From: Roseimicrobium gellanilyticum
Lineage (GTDB): Bacteria; Verrucomicrobiota; Verrucomicrobiia; Verrucomicrobiales; Verrucomicrobiaceae
DNA: 64,000 nt
Assembly (NCBI RefSeq): GCF_003315205.1
Contig: NZ_QNRR01000001.1
Coordinates: forward strand, 744,001 to 808,000
Reading direction: 5' to 3'
Part shown: in pieces, positions 42,982-52,581 of the stretch
How the letters are laid out: every line of letters starts with the position of its first letter
Position numbering within the stretch: the first letter of the stretch is position 1
Translations under genes and position numbers: made by a program
The notes under the pieces: model-generated
Databases searched by the model: none
What the model was told of the DNA's origin: nothing
Seen by the model: only the letters and a program-made list of their open reading frames with translations

Positions 42982-45030
42982 ATGCCAAGGAAGCCTTCAG
43001 CCCCCGCACTTGAGCGTGTTCGTCCCACTGACAACGAGGAACTCGCCGGAAGACCCACGGCTGAAGAGACCTTGGAGCGCGTCGAGCGACTGGCTCGCAT
43101 TGGGAGCTGGTCCTGGGACATCGCGACGGATCACACGCTGTGGTCTGCCATGATGTACGAGATGTTCCTGTGGGACCCTGCCAGGCCCGCGCCTCGCTAT
43201 GAGGAAATGAAATCCATCATCGCCCCGGCGGGTCTGGAGGCCCTCTGCGGGGCCATTGAGCGCTGCACGCAACAAGGGGAGCCATACAGTCTCGATGTTG
43301 AAGCGATGCGCACGGATGGCGTGCACTTCTTCGTCCAGTTGAAGGGGCAGCCCCTGCCGGGGGCAGATGGCCGCATCGTCGGAGTGTTCGGCACCGCGCA
43401 GGACATCACCGAGCAGAAGCGCGCAGAGCAGTCGCTCAGAGACAGCGAGGCTCGCTGGCAGTTCGCGCTGGATGGGGCCGGTGATGGTGTGTGGGACTGG
43501 AATGTTCCCGCCCGCCAGGTGTACTTTTCCCACCACTGGAAGGCCATGCTGGGCTACGCTGACGATGAGGTGGGCAGCTCCTTGGAAGACTGGTCGGACA
43601 AGGTGCACCCGGAGGATCTCGGGCGTTGCTGGCTGGAGATTCAGCGGCATTTCAGCGGCGAAGCTCCCATGTACCTGTGCGAGCATCGTCTCCGGGCCAA
43701 GGACGGCTCCTGGAGGTGGATTCTTGATCGCGGCAAGATTGTGTCTCGGAATGAGGATGGCAGTCCGCTCGCGGTGATCGGTACGCACACCGACATCACC
43801 CGGTTGAAGGAGACGGAGCAGGCCCTTCGTGAAAGCGAGGAGAAAATTCGCGTGCTCCATGAGCGTCTGCAGCTGGCCATCAAGGCGGGCCAAGTGGGCA
43901 TCTGGGAGGCGGATCTGGTCACAGGCCAGTTCCTCTTCAACGAGCAGATGCACGAGATCTACGGCGTGGGGGAGGGGAGTTTCCGGGATGGCATTCCGGC
44001 CAATACTTTCGGAGGTCAGGAATCTGACTGGTACAAGGCGGTGCATCCCGATGATCGCGCTCACGCGGCCAATTCGTTGAAGCTCGCCATCCAGACAGAT
44101 GAGGTCATGGAGTTTGAGTACCGCATCCTTCGCCCCTCAGGCGAGGTCCGGCACGTGAAGTCCTCTGCGCTGGTGCTCCGTGATGCGCATGGCGTGCCGG
44201 TGCGTGGCATCGGCACCACGCTGGATGTCACCGAGCAACGGCTGCTGACCGAGTCCATCGCCAGGGAACGCGAGCGCATGCTTCTGGCCACGCAGGCGAG
44301 CAGCATCGGCGTGTGGGAGTTTGATTTCCAATCCCGCACGCTGATCTGGGATGAAAAGATGCATGCGCTCTACGATCCCGAGCCGGGCATTTTTGATTAC
44401 ACCATTGATGGATGGATTAAAATGATCCACCTGGAGGATGCGGAGCGTGTGCTCCAAGAATGGCAGGCCTGCGCCCAGCATGGTGCTCAACTGGAGTCGG
44501 ACTTCCGCATTGAGCTCCGTTCTGGGGAGATTCGCTGGATTCGTGCTCTGGCCCAGACATTTTTTGGACAGGATGGTGTAGCGATGCGAGCCGTCGGGAC
44601 GAACTGGGATGTTACGGCGGAAAAAGCACCGTCACCTCCCGCGAGAAAAACCGCGCTCTCTGTCTCGTCCTCGTCACAGCCCGTGCCCGTCGGGAGTCTC
44701 ACTGCGCGCAAGCTGGCTCTCGTGCTCGCTTACATCGACCAGAACATCAGTGATCCCCTGACGCTGGAAATGATCGCTCAGGTGGCGAGCATCAGTTCAT
44801 CGCACTTTTCGGATTTGTTCCGTCAGTGCATGGGACAGTCGCCGCATCAGTACCTCATGGCGCGCCGTGTGGAGAAGGCGAAGGATCTGCTCGCCAGTAC
44901 AGACCTTACCATTGCAGAAGTGGCGGCGAATCTCGGCTTTGCGGATCAGAGCCATCTCACCCGTCTCATGCGCCGCTTCACCGGACTTACTCCCCGCATG
45001 TTACGCGGCGCCGAACTCCAGTCGCAATAA
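42982..45030 (+). CDS. multi-PAS sensory AraC-family regulator
   Basis: The roughly 680-aa protein has four PAS domains in tandem (about 35-150, 155-285, 290-415, 420-545; repeated LARIGSWSWDI, FALDGAGDGVWDWNV, LAIKAGQVGIWEADL, LATQASSIGVWEFDF, each followed by a PAC-like VIGTHTDITRLKETE type end). A short Ser/Pro linker leads to a C-terminal AraC helix-turn-helix (VLAYIDQNISDPLTLEMIAQVASISSSHFSDLFRQ ... LGFADQSHLTRLMRRFTGLTP). There is no kinase or receiver, so signal goes from PAS directly to DNA binding. Start may be GTG 42979 or ATG 42982. Ligands could be heme, flavin or small molecules. Confidence 0.88.
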   Translation: MPRKPSAPALERVRPTDNEELAGRPTAEETLERVERLARIGSWSWDIATDHTLWSAMMYEMFLWDPARPAPRYEEMKSIIAPAGLEALCGAIERCTQQGEPYSLDVEAMRTDGVHFFVQLKGQPLPGADGRIVGVFGTAQDITEQKRAEQSLRDSEARWQFALDGAGDGVWDWNVPARQVYFSHHWKAMLGYADDEVGSSLEDWSDKVHPEDLGRCWLEIQRHFSGEAPMYLCEHRLRAKDGSWRWILDRGKIVSRNEDGSPLAVIGTHTDITRLKETEQALRESEEKIRVLHERLQLAIKAGQVGIWEADLVTGQFLFNEQMHEIYGVGEGSFRDGIPANTFGGQESDWYKAVHPDDRAHAANSLKLAIQTDEVMEFEYRILRPSGEVRHVKSSALVLRDAHGVPVRGIGTTLDVTEQRLLTESIARERERMLLATQASSIGVWEFDFQSRTLIWDEKMHALYDPEPGIFDYTIDGWIKMIHLEDAERVLQEWQACAQHGAQLESDFRIELRSGEIRWIRALAQTFFGQDGVAMRAVGTNWDVTAEKAPSPPARKTALSVSSSSQPVPVGSLTARKLALVLAYIDQNISDPLTLEMIAQVASISSSHFSDLFRQCMGQSPHQYLMARRVEKAKDLLASTDLTIAEVAANLGFADQSHLTRLMRRFTGLTPRMLRGAELQSQ

Positions 45031-45130
45031 GAACGGGATCAGGCTTTTATTCTAAAAGTCCGTAAGTCCGTTCAAGAAATCAGCAGGGGGGCAAGCTAAG
45101 GTCCGGCTTAGCACGCCCTCGAAAGCGTGC

Positions 45131-45160
45131 GAAAAACCCCCACCCCCCCCAAAAAAAACC
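45131..45160 (+). repeat. homopolymer tract (A5-C5-A-C8-A8)
   Basis: A C5-A-C8-A8 run lies at 45137-45158 in the 296-base gap between the PAS-AraC gene and the next gene. It could be a slippage site. A hairpin GCACGC/GCGTGC (45111-45130) lies just before it. Nothing else is seen in this gap. Confidence 0.6.
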
Positions 45161-45326
45161 TTCTTCATGGTGGCTCCCCCACACCAAGGAAGAACCGTGC
45201 CTGTGTCCATAGATGACACAGTAGCACGGAAGGGGATGGAGTCCCTCTCCGCTTCCCCACCGCCACTATGGATGCTGCCGTTCCGGGGTGTGCCGTCTTC
45301 ATGCTGGCCATCTCTCGCGTCACATC

Positions 45327-45887
45327 ATGAGCTTGAAGCTTACTCCCGGCTGTCAGCGTCATCTTCAGTTGCCTCACGATTCCAGCCAGGGCGCGGGCTC
45401 AGGCAGAGGCTCTGCTCCGGAGAATCGACTGCAGGGATACATTGAACCCTGCCGCACATTCATCCCCTTGCTGGCACTCACTCCGTTTTTCATGCGGCTG
45501 GAGAGCGAGCAATTGATGTGGGTCATGGACAATTCCCAGGAATGGATGGCCGGGAGCGAAACTCCCATCGTGTCCAACCACGACGCCGGACGCAGCATCT
45601 GGATCCTGGTGGATGGGAGCTGGAGGGTCGAGTATGAGCGCCAGCACTTCACCGCGACTCGTTCGGATGCCGGATGCTGGTTTGGCAGCGAGGAAATGCC
45701 GGCATTCAAGGGGAGGGTGCGCCTCGTGACCACGTCCCCGAGCTACATCCTGAACATGACCAACGAGAGCCTGCGTGAAATGCTGGAACTCGGATTTGAT
45801 ATTCGGAAGAACCTGGACCGGGGAATCCAGTACTACCACCGTCTCATGCTCGTGGCGGAAGGCGAGGCGGGTGATGAGCCGGAGTGA
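45327..45887 (+). CDS. cNMP-binding/cupin-like protein of unknown role
   Basis: The protein has 186 residues from ATG 45327 (MSLKLTPGCQRHLQLPHDSS). The middle (SIWILVDGSWRVEYERQHFTATRSDAGCWFGSEEMP) has the beta-jelly-roll order of cNMP-binding domains, but the Arg-containing phosphate cassette is not obvious. A C-terminal helix EMLELGFDIRKNLDRGIQYYHRLMLV follows. Upstream of purH. Function unknown. Confidence 0.5.
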   Translation: MSLKLTPGCQRHLQLPHDSSQGAGSGRGSAPENRLQGYIEPCRTFIPLLALTPFFMRLESEQLMWVMDNSQEWMAGSETPIVSNHDAGRSIWILVDGSWRVEYERQHFTATRSDAGCWFGSEEMPAFKGRVRLVTTSPSYILNMTNESLREMLELGFDIRKNLDRGIQYYHRLMLVAEGEAGDEPE

Positions 45888-45984
45888 AGCGGGCACGGGC
45901 ACGGGGTTCCGCCAATTATTCCCTTTTCACCCGCCCATTCCCCCCTAAGTTGGGTCGCTCGCCATCGAATCCGAAATCAACTGA

Positions 45985-47523
45985 ATGAGCATCCAACGAG
46001 CGCTTCTCTCCGTGTCCGACAAGTCGGGTCTTGAGGAATTTGCCAAGGGCCTGGCCAGCATGGGGGTGGAAATCCTCTCCAGCGGCGGCACCCACAAATT
46101 CCTTTCCTCCAAGGGAATTCCTGTGAAGGAGGTGTCTGAGCACACCGGCTTCCCTGAGCTTTTCGACGGCCGGGTGAAGACCCTGCACCCCAAGATCCAC
46201 GGCGGCCTCCTGCAGCGCCGCGATCTGGAGGAGCACCAGCAGCAGGCCAAGAAGCACTCCATCCCGCCCATCGACCTCGTGGTGGTGAACCTTTACCCCT
46301 TCGAGGAAACGGTCGCCAAGGAAGGCGTCACGCTTGAGGATGCGATTGAAAACATCGACATCGGCGGCCCCTCGATGCTGCGCTCGGCGGCGAAGAACTA
46401 CCAGGCGGTCACCGTCGTCACCGACCCCGCGGACTATCCCACCGTGCTGGCGGAAATGAAGGAGCGCAATGGCGATACCACTCTCTCCACGCGTGAACGT
46501 CTTGCACTTAAGGTGTTCCAGCGCACGGCTGCGTATGACTCCGCCATCGCCCGTTTCCTGAACAAGGAACAGGAAACCGCGAAGTCCTTCAGCGTTTCCC
46601 TGCCACTGTACAGTGAACTGCGCAACGGTGACAACCCGCATCAGGGCGCCTCGCTCTACGGAAACTTCGGTGACTACTTCGTGAAGCTGCACGGCAAGGA
46701 GCTGAGCTACACGAACGTGCTCGATATCGAGAGCGCCGCCGCGATTGCGCTCGAGTTCCGCCGCCCCACCGTGGCCATCCTCAAGCACACCAACCCCTGT
46801 GGCGTGGGCTGTGCGGATGAGGATCTGCGCGAAGCGTGGGAGAAGGCTTTCGAAACGGACAAGCAGGCTCCCTTCGGTGGTGTGATTGTCATCAATCGCC
46901 CCATGAACATGGCGCTGGCCAAGGTCATCGGCGAAATCCACACGGACGTGATCATCGCTCCGGACTATGAGTCCGACGCGCGTGCACACCTGCAGAAGAA
47001 GAAGAACCTGCGCCTGATGCAGATGCTCCCTGGCGTGGAAGACGCGCTGAGGCAGCCGGTGATCAAGTCCGCCCCTGGCGGTCTCATGGTGATGGACAGT
47101 GACTCGAAGGCGCTGGGACTCGACGCGATCGAGAGCAAGGTGAAGACCGAGCGTCCGCCCACGAAGGAAGAAATCGAAGCCATGCGCTTTGCGTGGCGCG
47201 TGGTGAAGCATGTGAAGTCGAATGCCATCGTGTTCGCGTCGCATGACCGTACGCTGGGCATCGGTGCCGGTCAGATGAGCCGCGTGGATTCCTGCCGCAT
47301 CGCCATCTGGAAAGCCAAGGAAGCGGGCCTCTCTCTCGAAGGCAGCGCCGTGGGCAGTGATGCCTTCTTCCCATTCCCGGATGGTCTTATCTCCTGCGCG
47401 GAAGCCGGTGCCACCTGCGCCATCCAGCCGGGAGGTTCCGTGAAGGATCCGGAAGTCATCGCCGCGGCAAACGCACACAAGATGGCCATGGTCTTCACCG
47501 GATATCGTCACTTCAAGCACTAG
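45985..47523 (+). CDS. purH: bifunctional PurH (AICAR transformylase/IMP cyclohydrolase)
   Basis: The 512-aa enzyme performs the last two steps of de novo IMP synthesis. The N-terminal MGS-like IMP cyclohydrolase domain shows [56 protein letters not shown] and [12 protein letters not shown]. The AICAR transformylase part has KHTNPCGVG with its catalytic Lys-His, [18 protein letters not shown] and DAFFPFPDG. Length and order are canonical. First of a purH-pdxJ-acpS gene run on the plus strand. Confidence 0.97.
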   Translation: MSIQRALLSVSDKSGLEEFAKGLASMGVEILSSGGTHKFLSSKGIPVKEVSEHTGFPELFDGRVKTLHPKIHGGLLQRRDLEEHQQQAKKHSIPPIDLVVVNLYPFEETVAKEGVTLEDAIENIDIGGPSMLRSAAKNYQAVTVVTDPADYPTVLAEMKERNGDTTLSTRERLALKVFQRTAAYDSAIARFLNKEQETAKSFSVSLPLYSELRNGDNPHQGASLYGNFGDYFVKLHGKELSYTNVLDIESAAAIALEFRRPTVAILKHTNPCGVGCADEDLREAWEKAFETDKQAPFGGVIVINRPMNMALAKVIGEIHTDVIIAPDYESDARAHLQKKKNLRLMQMLPGVEDALRQPVIKSAPGGLMVMDSDSKALGLDAIESKVKTERPPTKEEIEAMRFAWRVVKHVKSNAIVFASHDRTLGIGAGQMSRVDSCRIAIWKAKEAGLSLEGSAVGSDAFFPFPDGLISCAEAGATCAIQPGGSVKDPEVIAAANAHKMAMVFTGYRHFKH

Positions 47524-47547
47524 TGCTTCGCATTCACCCGCAGGGTC

Positions 47548-48291
47548 ATGCTACATCTCGGAGTTAATATCGATCACGTGGCCACGCTGCGTCAGGCGCG
47601 GTATGCCACCATGCTGGATTCACCGAACGCGGAACCCGTGCTGCTTGATGCAGCGCGGGAGTCCGAGGCGGCTGGTGCGCACAGCATCACCGTGCATCTT
47701 CGCGCCGACCGCAGGCACATCCAGGATGCGGATGTGTACCTGCTGAAGCGCGAGCTGAAGGTGAAGCTCAATCTGGAAATGGGCAACACACCCGAGATTC
47801 TGGAAATCGCCCTGAAGGTGAAGCCAGACTTCGTGTGCCTCGTGCCGGAGAACCGGAAGGAGATCACCACGGAAGGGGGCCTTGATGTGCCCTCCCACGC
47901 CGCGGCGCTGAAGGAAACCACCACCCGTCTCAAGGATGCCGGCATCCGCGTGAGCTTCTTCGTCGATCCTGTGCGTGACCACATGTATGCCTCGGCAGAT
48001 TGCGGCGCGGACATGGTGGAGCTGCACACCGGCACGTTTGCCAACGCCGTAGGCGCGGAGCGCCAGGCAGAGGTGGTGCGGTTGGTGGAGGCTGCCGCAC
48101 AAGCACATGATCTGGGCCTGCAGGTGAATGCCGGCCACGGACTCACCACGCGGAATGTACGGGATCTCTTTGCCGTGCCCCATCTGGCCGAGCTCAATAT
48201 CGGACACTCTCTTGTATCACGGGCCATCACCGTGGGCCTGCGTACGTCCATCGGCGAGATGCTCGCGGTGATGGGAGAGTATCCGGGTTGA
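47548..48291 (+). CDS. pdxJ: pyridoxine 5'-phosphate synthase PdxJ
   Basis: The 247-aa TIM-barrel enzyme makes pyridoxine 5'-phosphate from 1-deoxyxylulose 5-phosphate and 3-amino-2-oxopropyl phosphate. Motifs: LGVNIDHVATLRQAR, GAHSITVHLRADRRHIQDAD, LNLEMGNTPEI, CLVPENRKEITTEGGLD, VSFFVDPVRDHMYASADCGADMVELHTG, and VNAGHGLTTRNV. 24 bases after the purH stop, suggesting one transcript. Confidence 0.97.
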   Translation: MLHLGVNIDHVATLRQARYATMLDSPNAEPVLLDAARESEAAGAHSITVHLRADRRHIQDADVYLLKRELKVKLNLEMGNTPEILEIALKVKPDFVCLVPENRKEITTEGGLDVPSHAAALKETTTRLKDAGIRVSFFVDPVRDHMYASADCGADMVELHTGTFANAVGAERQAEVVRLVEAAAQAHDLGLQVNAGHGLTTRNVRDLFAVPHLAELNIGHSLVSRAITVGLRTSIGEMLAVMGEYPG

Positions 48292-48320
48292 GCCCGCTCC
48301 ATTGTCGGAGTCTTTGGAAA

Positions 48321-48758
48321 ATGGAATCTGAAATCTCCCCTGATCTGGTCTCCAGCAATGTGCGCCGTCCTGCGCTGGCCGTGGGGGTGGGCATCGATCT
48401 GGTGGAGGTGGATCGTATCCACTCCCTGCTGGAGAAGAACGGCGAGCGTTTCAAACATCGCGTCTTCACCGCAGGTGAAATCGAGTACTGCGATAGCTGT
48501 GCAGAGTCGGCCATGCACTACGCAGCGCGGTTCGCAGCGAAGGAAGCTGTGGCAAAAGCCCTGGGAACCGGCTTCGCGGAAGGTGTCGGCTGGGCTGACA
48601 TTGAGGTGATGCGTGGCGGCAGTGGAGCGCCCACGGTGGTGCTTCACGGCGGCGCCGCAAGAGTCGCCGCACAGGCAGGTGTGACTCGCGTGCTGCTCAG
48701 TCTTACGCACACACGCACCACGGCAGGCGCCAGTGCGCTCTTGTTGAGCGACATCTAG
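48321..48758 (+). CDS. acpS: holo-[acyl-carrier-protein] synthase AcpS
   Basis: The protein has 145 residues from ATG 48321. CGGAG/GGA precedes it, whereas the longer frame begins with TTG inside the pdxJ stop. It transfers phosphopantetheine from CoA to the acyl carrier protein. AVGVGIDLVEVDRI has the Mg-binding Asp. The FKHRVFTAGEIEYC and HYAARFAAKEAVAKALGTG motifs are conserved. The pdxJ-acpS pairing is common in bacteria. Confidence 0.95.
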   Translation: MESEISPDLVSSNVRRPALAVGVGIDLVEVDRIHSLLEKNGERFKHRVFTAGEIEYCDSCAESAMHYAARFAAKEAVAKALGTGFAEGVGWADIEVMRGGSGAPTVVLHGGAARVAAQAGVTRVLLSLTHTRTTAGASALLLSDI

Positions 48759-48850
48759 GTGACAGTGGTGTTTCACCGGGTCGTATTTGCTCGACCCGTT
48801 GCGGCATTCCGCTAGGCTGGGCAGGAATTTTTCTCCATCAAATTCTGCCC

Positions 48851-51800
48851 ATGAGTGAGTATCCCTCGCCTTCTTTCCAGCCACCGAGTCTCGATGAATT
48901 GGCGGCACTGCTGCCGGCTTACGAGATGATGGATTTCCTGGCGCAGGGCGGCATGGGAGCGGTGTATCTTGCGAGGCAGATCTCGCTCGATCGCCTGGTG
49001 GCCATCAAGGTGCTGCCACCCTCATGGGGGGCGGAGAAGGGCTACGCCCAACGCTTCCAGACCGAGGCGCGCGCGATGGCAAAGCTGCGGCACAACCACA
49101 TCGTGGGAGTGTATGACTTCGGCATCACCAGCGACGGTCATCTCTACCTGGTGATGGAGTACGTGGAAGGCCAGACGATGCATGACATGATTCGTCTGCG
49201 CCGGCTTCCTGTGGTGAAGGTGCAGGGCATCGCCCTCCAGTTGTGCGATGCCATCCAGTACGCTCATGAGCACGGCATTCTCCATCGCGACCTGAAGCCG
49301 GGGAATGTGATGGTGGACAAGAATGGCCAGGTGAAGGTGATGGACTTCGGCCTGGCCCGTCGTGCGGAGGCCGCGGTGGAAGAGGAATCACTGGGCACGC
49401 CGGAGTACACCGCACCTGAGATTCTGGTCCAGGGTGCGCTCATCGACCATCGTGCGGATATCTATGCATTGGGCATCGTGTTTCAGCAGATGCTCACGGG
49501 CAAGGTGCCGCGCCAGCCCCGTGAGTCGCTCTCAGAGCACGGCCACTTTGATCCCGGCTGGGAGCCCCTCATTGCGAAGGCTGCCGCTACGAACGCCGGA
49601 GCTCGCTACCAGAGCATGCGTGAACTGAAGGATGCCGTCGCGCATGTGAACAGGCCCGGCCCTCGTGGACCCGCCCCAGGTCGGCCCATGCCCCAGGGGG
49701 CTCACCCCGCAGCCTCCGCGCATCGCCCTTCCAGTCCTCCTCCCAAGTCAGGGATGCCCGTGCTCCCCATCGTGATCAGCATGGTGGTGATCGGCATTGG
49801 CATCTTCTGGTGGCTGCAGAATAAGAACGATCTGGTTCCTTCGGCGGACTCTCAATCGGGTGGTTCCTCCGCGTCGTCTTCGGCGCAAGGAGGCGCTTCA
49901 GGCGGGGACCATGGCACGCCTGTACCTGCCCCTGCCCCTGCGCCTTCTCCCGCTCCAGTCGCTCCTGTTGACGGAGCCTATCAAGTGCCGGAGGGCACTC
50001 CGGGACATGTCCTGAAATTTGAGGAAGGCCACAAGGACAAAGTGCACTCCGTGCTGCTGCTGCCCGATCAGTTTCAGGTGGCCACGGCGAGCGCAGACGG
50101 CACCATTGGCTTGTGGAATCTCAAAACGGGCCGCCGGATTCGAAGCCTGGGCCCAGTGCCGGGAATGTTGACGAAGGTCGCCGTAAGCGCCGATGGCAAG
50201 TACCTCGCAGCCTCCGGTGATAACTACAAAGCCTACATGTGGAAGCTCGACGATCTCCTGAGTGAACCCACGAAGTCCCTCGATCTCAAAGCGCGCACGG
50301 CGAACTGCATCGAGTTCTCGGCAGATGGTGACACCCTGCTCATTGGTACACAGGATCCCGCCCAGACACTGGTGGCCTGGAACTGGCCGAATGATCGGGA
50401 TGAGATCATCCCCGGTTTCCGTTCCCCGGTGGTTGGATTGCAGATCCGCCCGGGCGATGCGGACGGCTTCTTGGCCAGTGGCACGCGCCGTGATGGTGAA
50501 AAGTGGGCGCTGGAACTGTGGTACGGCCACGTATCGCGCAAGTCGCTGGTGAAGCAGTGGCCGGACCCTCCGGCTCCCTATCGCATCCGTTTTGCGCCCG
50601 ATGGAAAAACTTTGATGGGCATGGCGGGAGGCCGGTTCTACGTGTGGGATGCAGAAAGTGGAACTTCCATTTCCCGCCAGCAGGGGCCGCAGAACTTTGT
50701 CTACGATGCTGATTTCAGCGACAGCGGCCGCCTGGTTGTCGCAGGTGGGCAGGACAAGACACTGAACATCTTTGAAGCGGTCACCGGTGCGCTTCTATGG
50801 AAGAGCGAACCTCAGGCGACCCGATGTGTGAACTCCGTCAGCGTGAGCAAGGACGGCACCTTTGCTGTCACCGTTGGGGGTTATGCCCCCAATAGTCCCG
50901 AGAAGGATGGTGACTATTCAGTGCATGTGTGGCGCCTGCCACCTGCGGCGGGGATGAAATCGGACGGCGCCAGTGGTGCTGTGGCAAAGCGTGAAGTGAT
51001 GAATCTGGAGTCCTCGGACCCTGAGCTCTGGGCCATGCTGGGGGCGTTCCATCAGGAATGGCAGGAGGCTGCGGCCACGAGCACCGAGACTGGTCGCAAG
51101 GATTTGGATGAAAAGTACCTGGGCGCACTGCGCCGTGAAGTGACCTCCGCGTCACCATCCGAGAAGGAGTATTTTCTCAGCGAAATCTCGCGAATCGCCA
51201 ACCAGGGGCCGACGCCCCAGCAGCGTCCTGCGTCATGGCCGACAGCACTGGGACGCCTGTTTGATATCTATGTCCAGCAGCTCGAGTTGCTGCCGCAGCA
51301 GGCCCAGGCGGTCACGGCCGCGCTTGCTCCTGCCCAGAAATCAAAGCTCGCGGCTCTTGAGCAGCAGCGCATCGAGCAGAAGAACGAAGCTGGAGCGGAG
51401 CGTGTGCGCCTGGTCATGCAGACATTGGAGAAGCTGGGAGGAGAGCCGGATCGCGAGAAGATCCTGAATGCCATGAAGGGCAGTGGTCAACCCAAGGACA
51501 ACACTGGAAATGCGTCAGGCCCGGGAACAGCCCAGATCAACACGGGGAACCCGCCCACCACCGGGATGAGCGCGTCCGCGATGACGGGGGCACCCGTATT
51601 GCGTCGCCCCACACGCGTGGGTCGTGTGAACGTATGGAAGAGATCCAACCGGACGGATGACAATGCCAATGCGCAATGGGCGGACACGGCGCCGCAGATT
51701 GCTGATGCTGTCAGTCTCTCGGCCGCCGTCTATCATGTCCTGGTATTGCGTGCGGATGGCACGGTCGCCGCGCTTGGGAAAAAAGGCCCGTCCGTGGAGG

Positions 51801-52492
51801 CGAAGGTGCCCACGGGACTCGACCGCGTGGTCGCCGTGGCAGCGGGCAATCGCTTTGACATCGCGCTGCGCGAAGATGGATCGACCGTGGTCTGGAGTGG
51901 TGCGGGAGTGCACCCCTCGGAAGGTGTGCGACCTGCCGTGGCCGTGTATGCAGGGCCGCTGTGGGCCGTGGCCCGTCATGCAGACGGTAGCCTCACGCGC
52001 CTGCCCACTTCAAACATTGGAAACGCAAATGGCTTTGGTGATACCCCTCCGGGGTTGGGTGCTGTTTCAGACGTCGCCATTGCCCTGGAGGCTACGGTGG
52101 CCCTGCTGCCAGACGGTGCCCTGAGTGGCTGGGGAGGTGGTGGTCGCGGGGGGAATCTGGCGACCATACCCTCAGGCAAAGGCGCCGGAGTCGTCTCTGT
52201 CGCCGCGAACAACGTGGAAGCGGCCGCCTTGCAGCGGGATGGTGAACTCGTGGTGTGGGGAGTGGATCCTGCCTCGCCGACGACTTTCAACCCCACGCGT
52301 TTCCCGGGCGCGGACCGTGTGGTTCGGGCAAATCCGTCGGGCGCATTTGCAGTGCACTTCCCAGGCGATCGCTGGTTGTTCAGCAACGCCTCAACCGGTC
52401 TGCCGGTGGACGCGGGTACCCTGGAGCCTCAGGTCAATGGATGCTTCGATCTGGCGATCACGATGGGCTATTGCGTGGGTATCAAGCCCTGA
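48851..52492 (+). CDS. membrane Ser/Thr kinase with WD40 and RCC1-like domains
   Basis: The 1213-aa protein has a Hanks kinase domain at about 25-270 (LAQGGMGAVYLARQ, VAIKVLPPS, ILHRDLKPGNVMV, VMDFGLARR). A Pro-rich linker precedes a span at about 304-321 (LPIVISMVVIGIGIFWWL), then a low-complexity Ser/Gly/Pro segment. Extracytoplasmic WD40-like repeats (about 390-700: VATASADGTIGLWNLKTGRR, LAASGDNYKAYMWKLD, VAGGQDKTLNIFEAVTGALLW) and a C-terminal RCC1-like region (about 950-1200: LVLRADGTVAALG, IALREDGSTVVWSG, LLPDGALSGWGGGG, LQRDGELVVWG) follow. Like the kinase at 20.3 kb it pairs an internal kinase with external propellers. Confidence 0.88.
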   Translation: MSEYPSPSFQPPSLDELAALLPAYEMMDFLAQGGMGAVYLARQISLDRLVAIKVLPPSWGAEKGYAQRFQTEARAMAKLRHNHIVGVYDFGITSDGHLYLVMEYVEGQTMHDMIRLRRLPVVKVQGIALQLCDAIQYAHEHGILHRDLKPGNVMVDKNGQVKVMDFGLARRAEAAVEEESLGTPEYTAPEILVQGALIDHRADIYALGIVFQQMLTGKVPRQPRESLSEHGHFDPGWEPLIAKAAATNAGARYQSMRELKDAVAHVNRPGPRGPAPGRPMPQGAHPAASAHRPSSPPPKSGMPVLPIVISMVVIGIGIFWWLQNKNDLVPSADSQSGGSSASSSAQGGASGGDHGTPVPAPAPAPSPAPVAPVDGAYQVPEGTPGHVLKFEEGHKDKVHSVLLLPDQFQVATASADGTIGLWNLKTGRRIRSLGPVPGMLTKVAVSADGKYLAASGDNYKAYMWKLDDLLSEPTKSLDLKARTANCIEFSADGDTLLIGTQDPAQTLVAWNWPNDRDEIIPGFRSPVVGLQIRPGDADGFLASGTRRDGEKWALELWYGHVSRKSLVKQWPDPPAPYRIRFAPDGKTLMGMAGGRFYVWDAESGTSISRQQGPQNFVYDADFSDSGRLVVAGGQDKTLNIFEAVTGALLWKSEPQATRCVNSVSVSKDGTFAVTVGGYAPNSPEKDGDYSVHVWRLPPAAGMKSDGASGAVAKREVMNLESSDPELWAMLGAFHQEWQEAAATSTETGRKDLDEKYLGALRREVTSASPSEKEYFLSEISRIANQGPTPQQRPASWPTALGRLFDIYVQQLELLPQQAQAVTAALAPAQKSKLAALEQQRIEQKNEAGAERVRLVMQTLEKLGGEPDREKILNAMKGSGQPKDNTGNASGPGTAQINTGNPPTTGMSASAMTGAPVLRRPTRVGRVNVWKRSNRTDDNANAQWADTAPQIADAVSLSAAVYHVLVLRADGTVAALGKKGPSVEAKVPTGLDRVVAVAAGNRFDIALREDGSTVVWSGAGVHPSEGVRPAVAVYAGPLWAVARHADGSLTRLPTSNIGNANGFGDTPPGLGAVSDVAIALEATVALLPDGALSGWGGGGRGGNLATIPSGKGAGVVSVAANNVEAAALQRDGELVVWGVDPASPTTFNPTRFPGADRVVRANPSGAFAVHFPGDRWLFSNASTGLPVDAGTLEPQVNGCFDLAITMGYCVGIKP

Positions 52493-52581
52493 CGTGAATT
52501 CCCAGAAACGAGGCCGCGCAGAGTTGGGAAAAGGTTTAAATTCGCCGTTGCCCCGCGCCTTGTGCGCGTCAAGATGCGGCC

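Noticed and set aside
45111-45130. Rho-independent terminator after the PAS-AraC gene
   Set aside because: Stem GCACGC/GCGTGC is only 6 bp with an 8-base loop and is followed by A5/C-rich sequence, not a T-tract.
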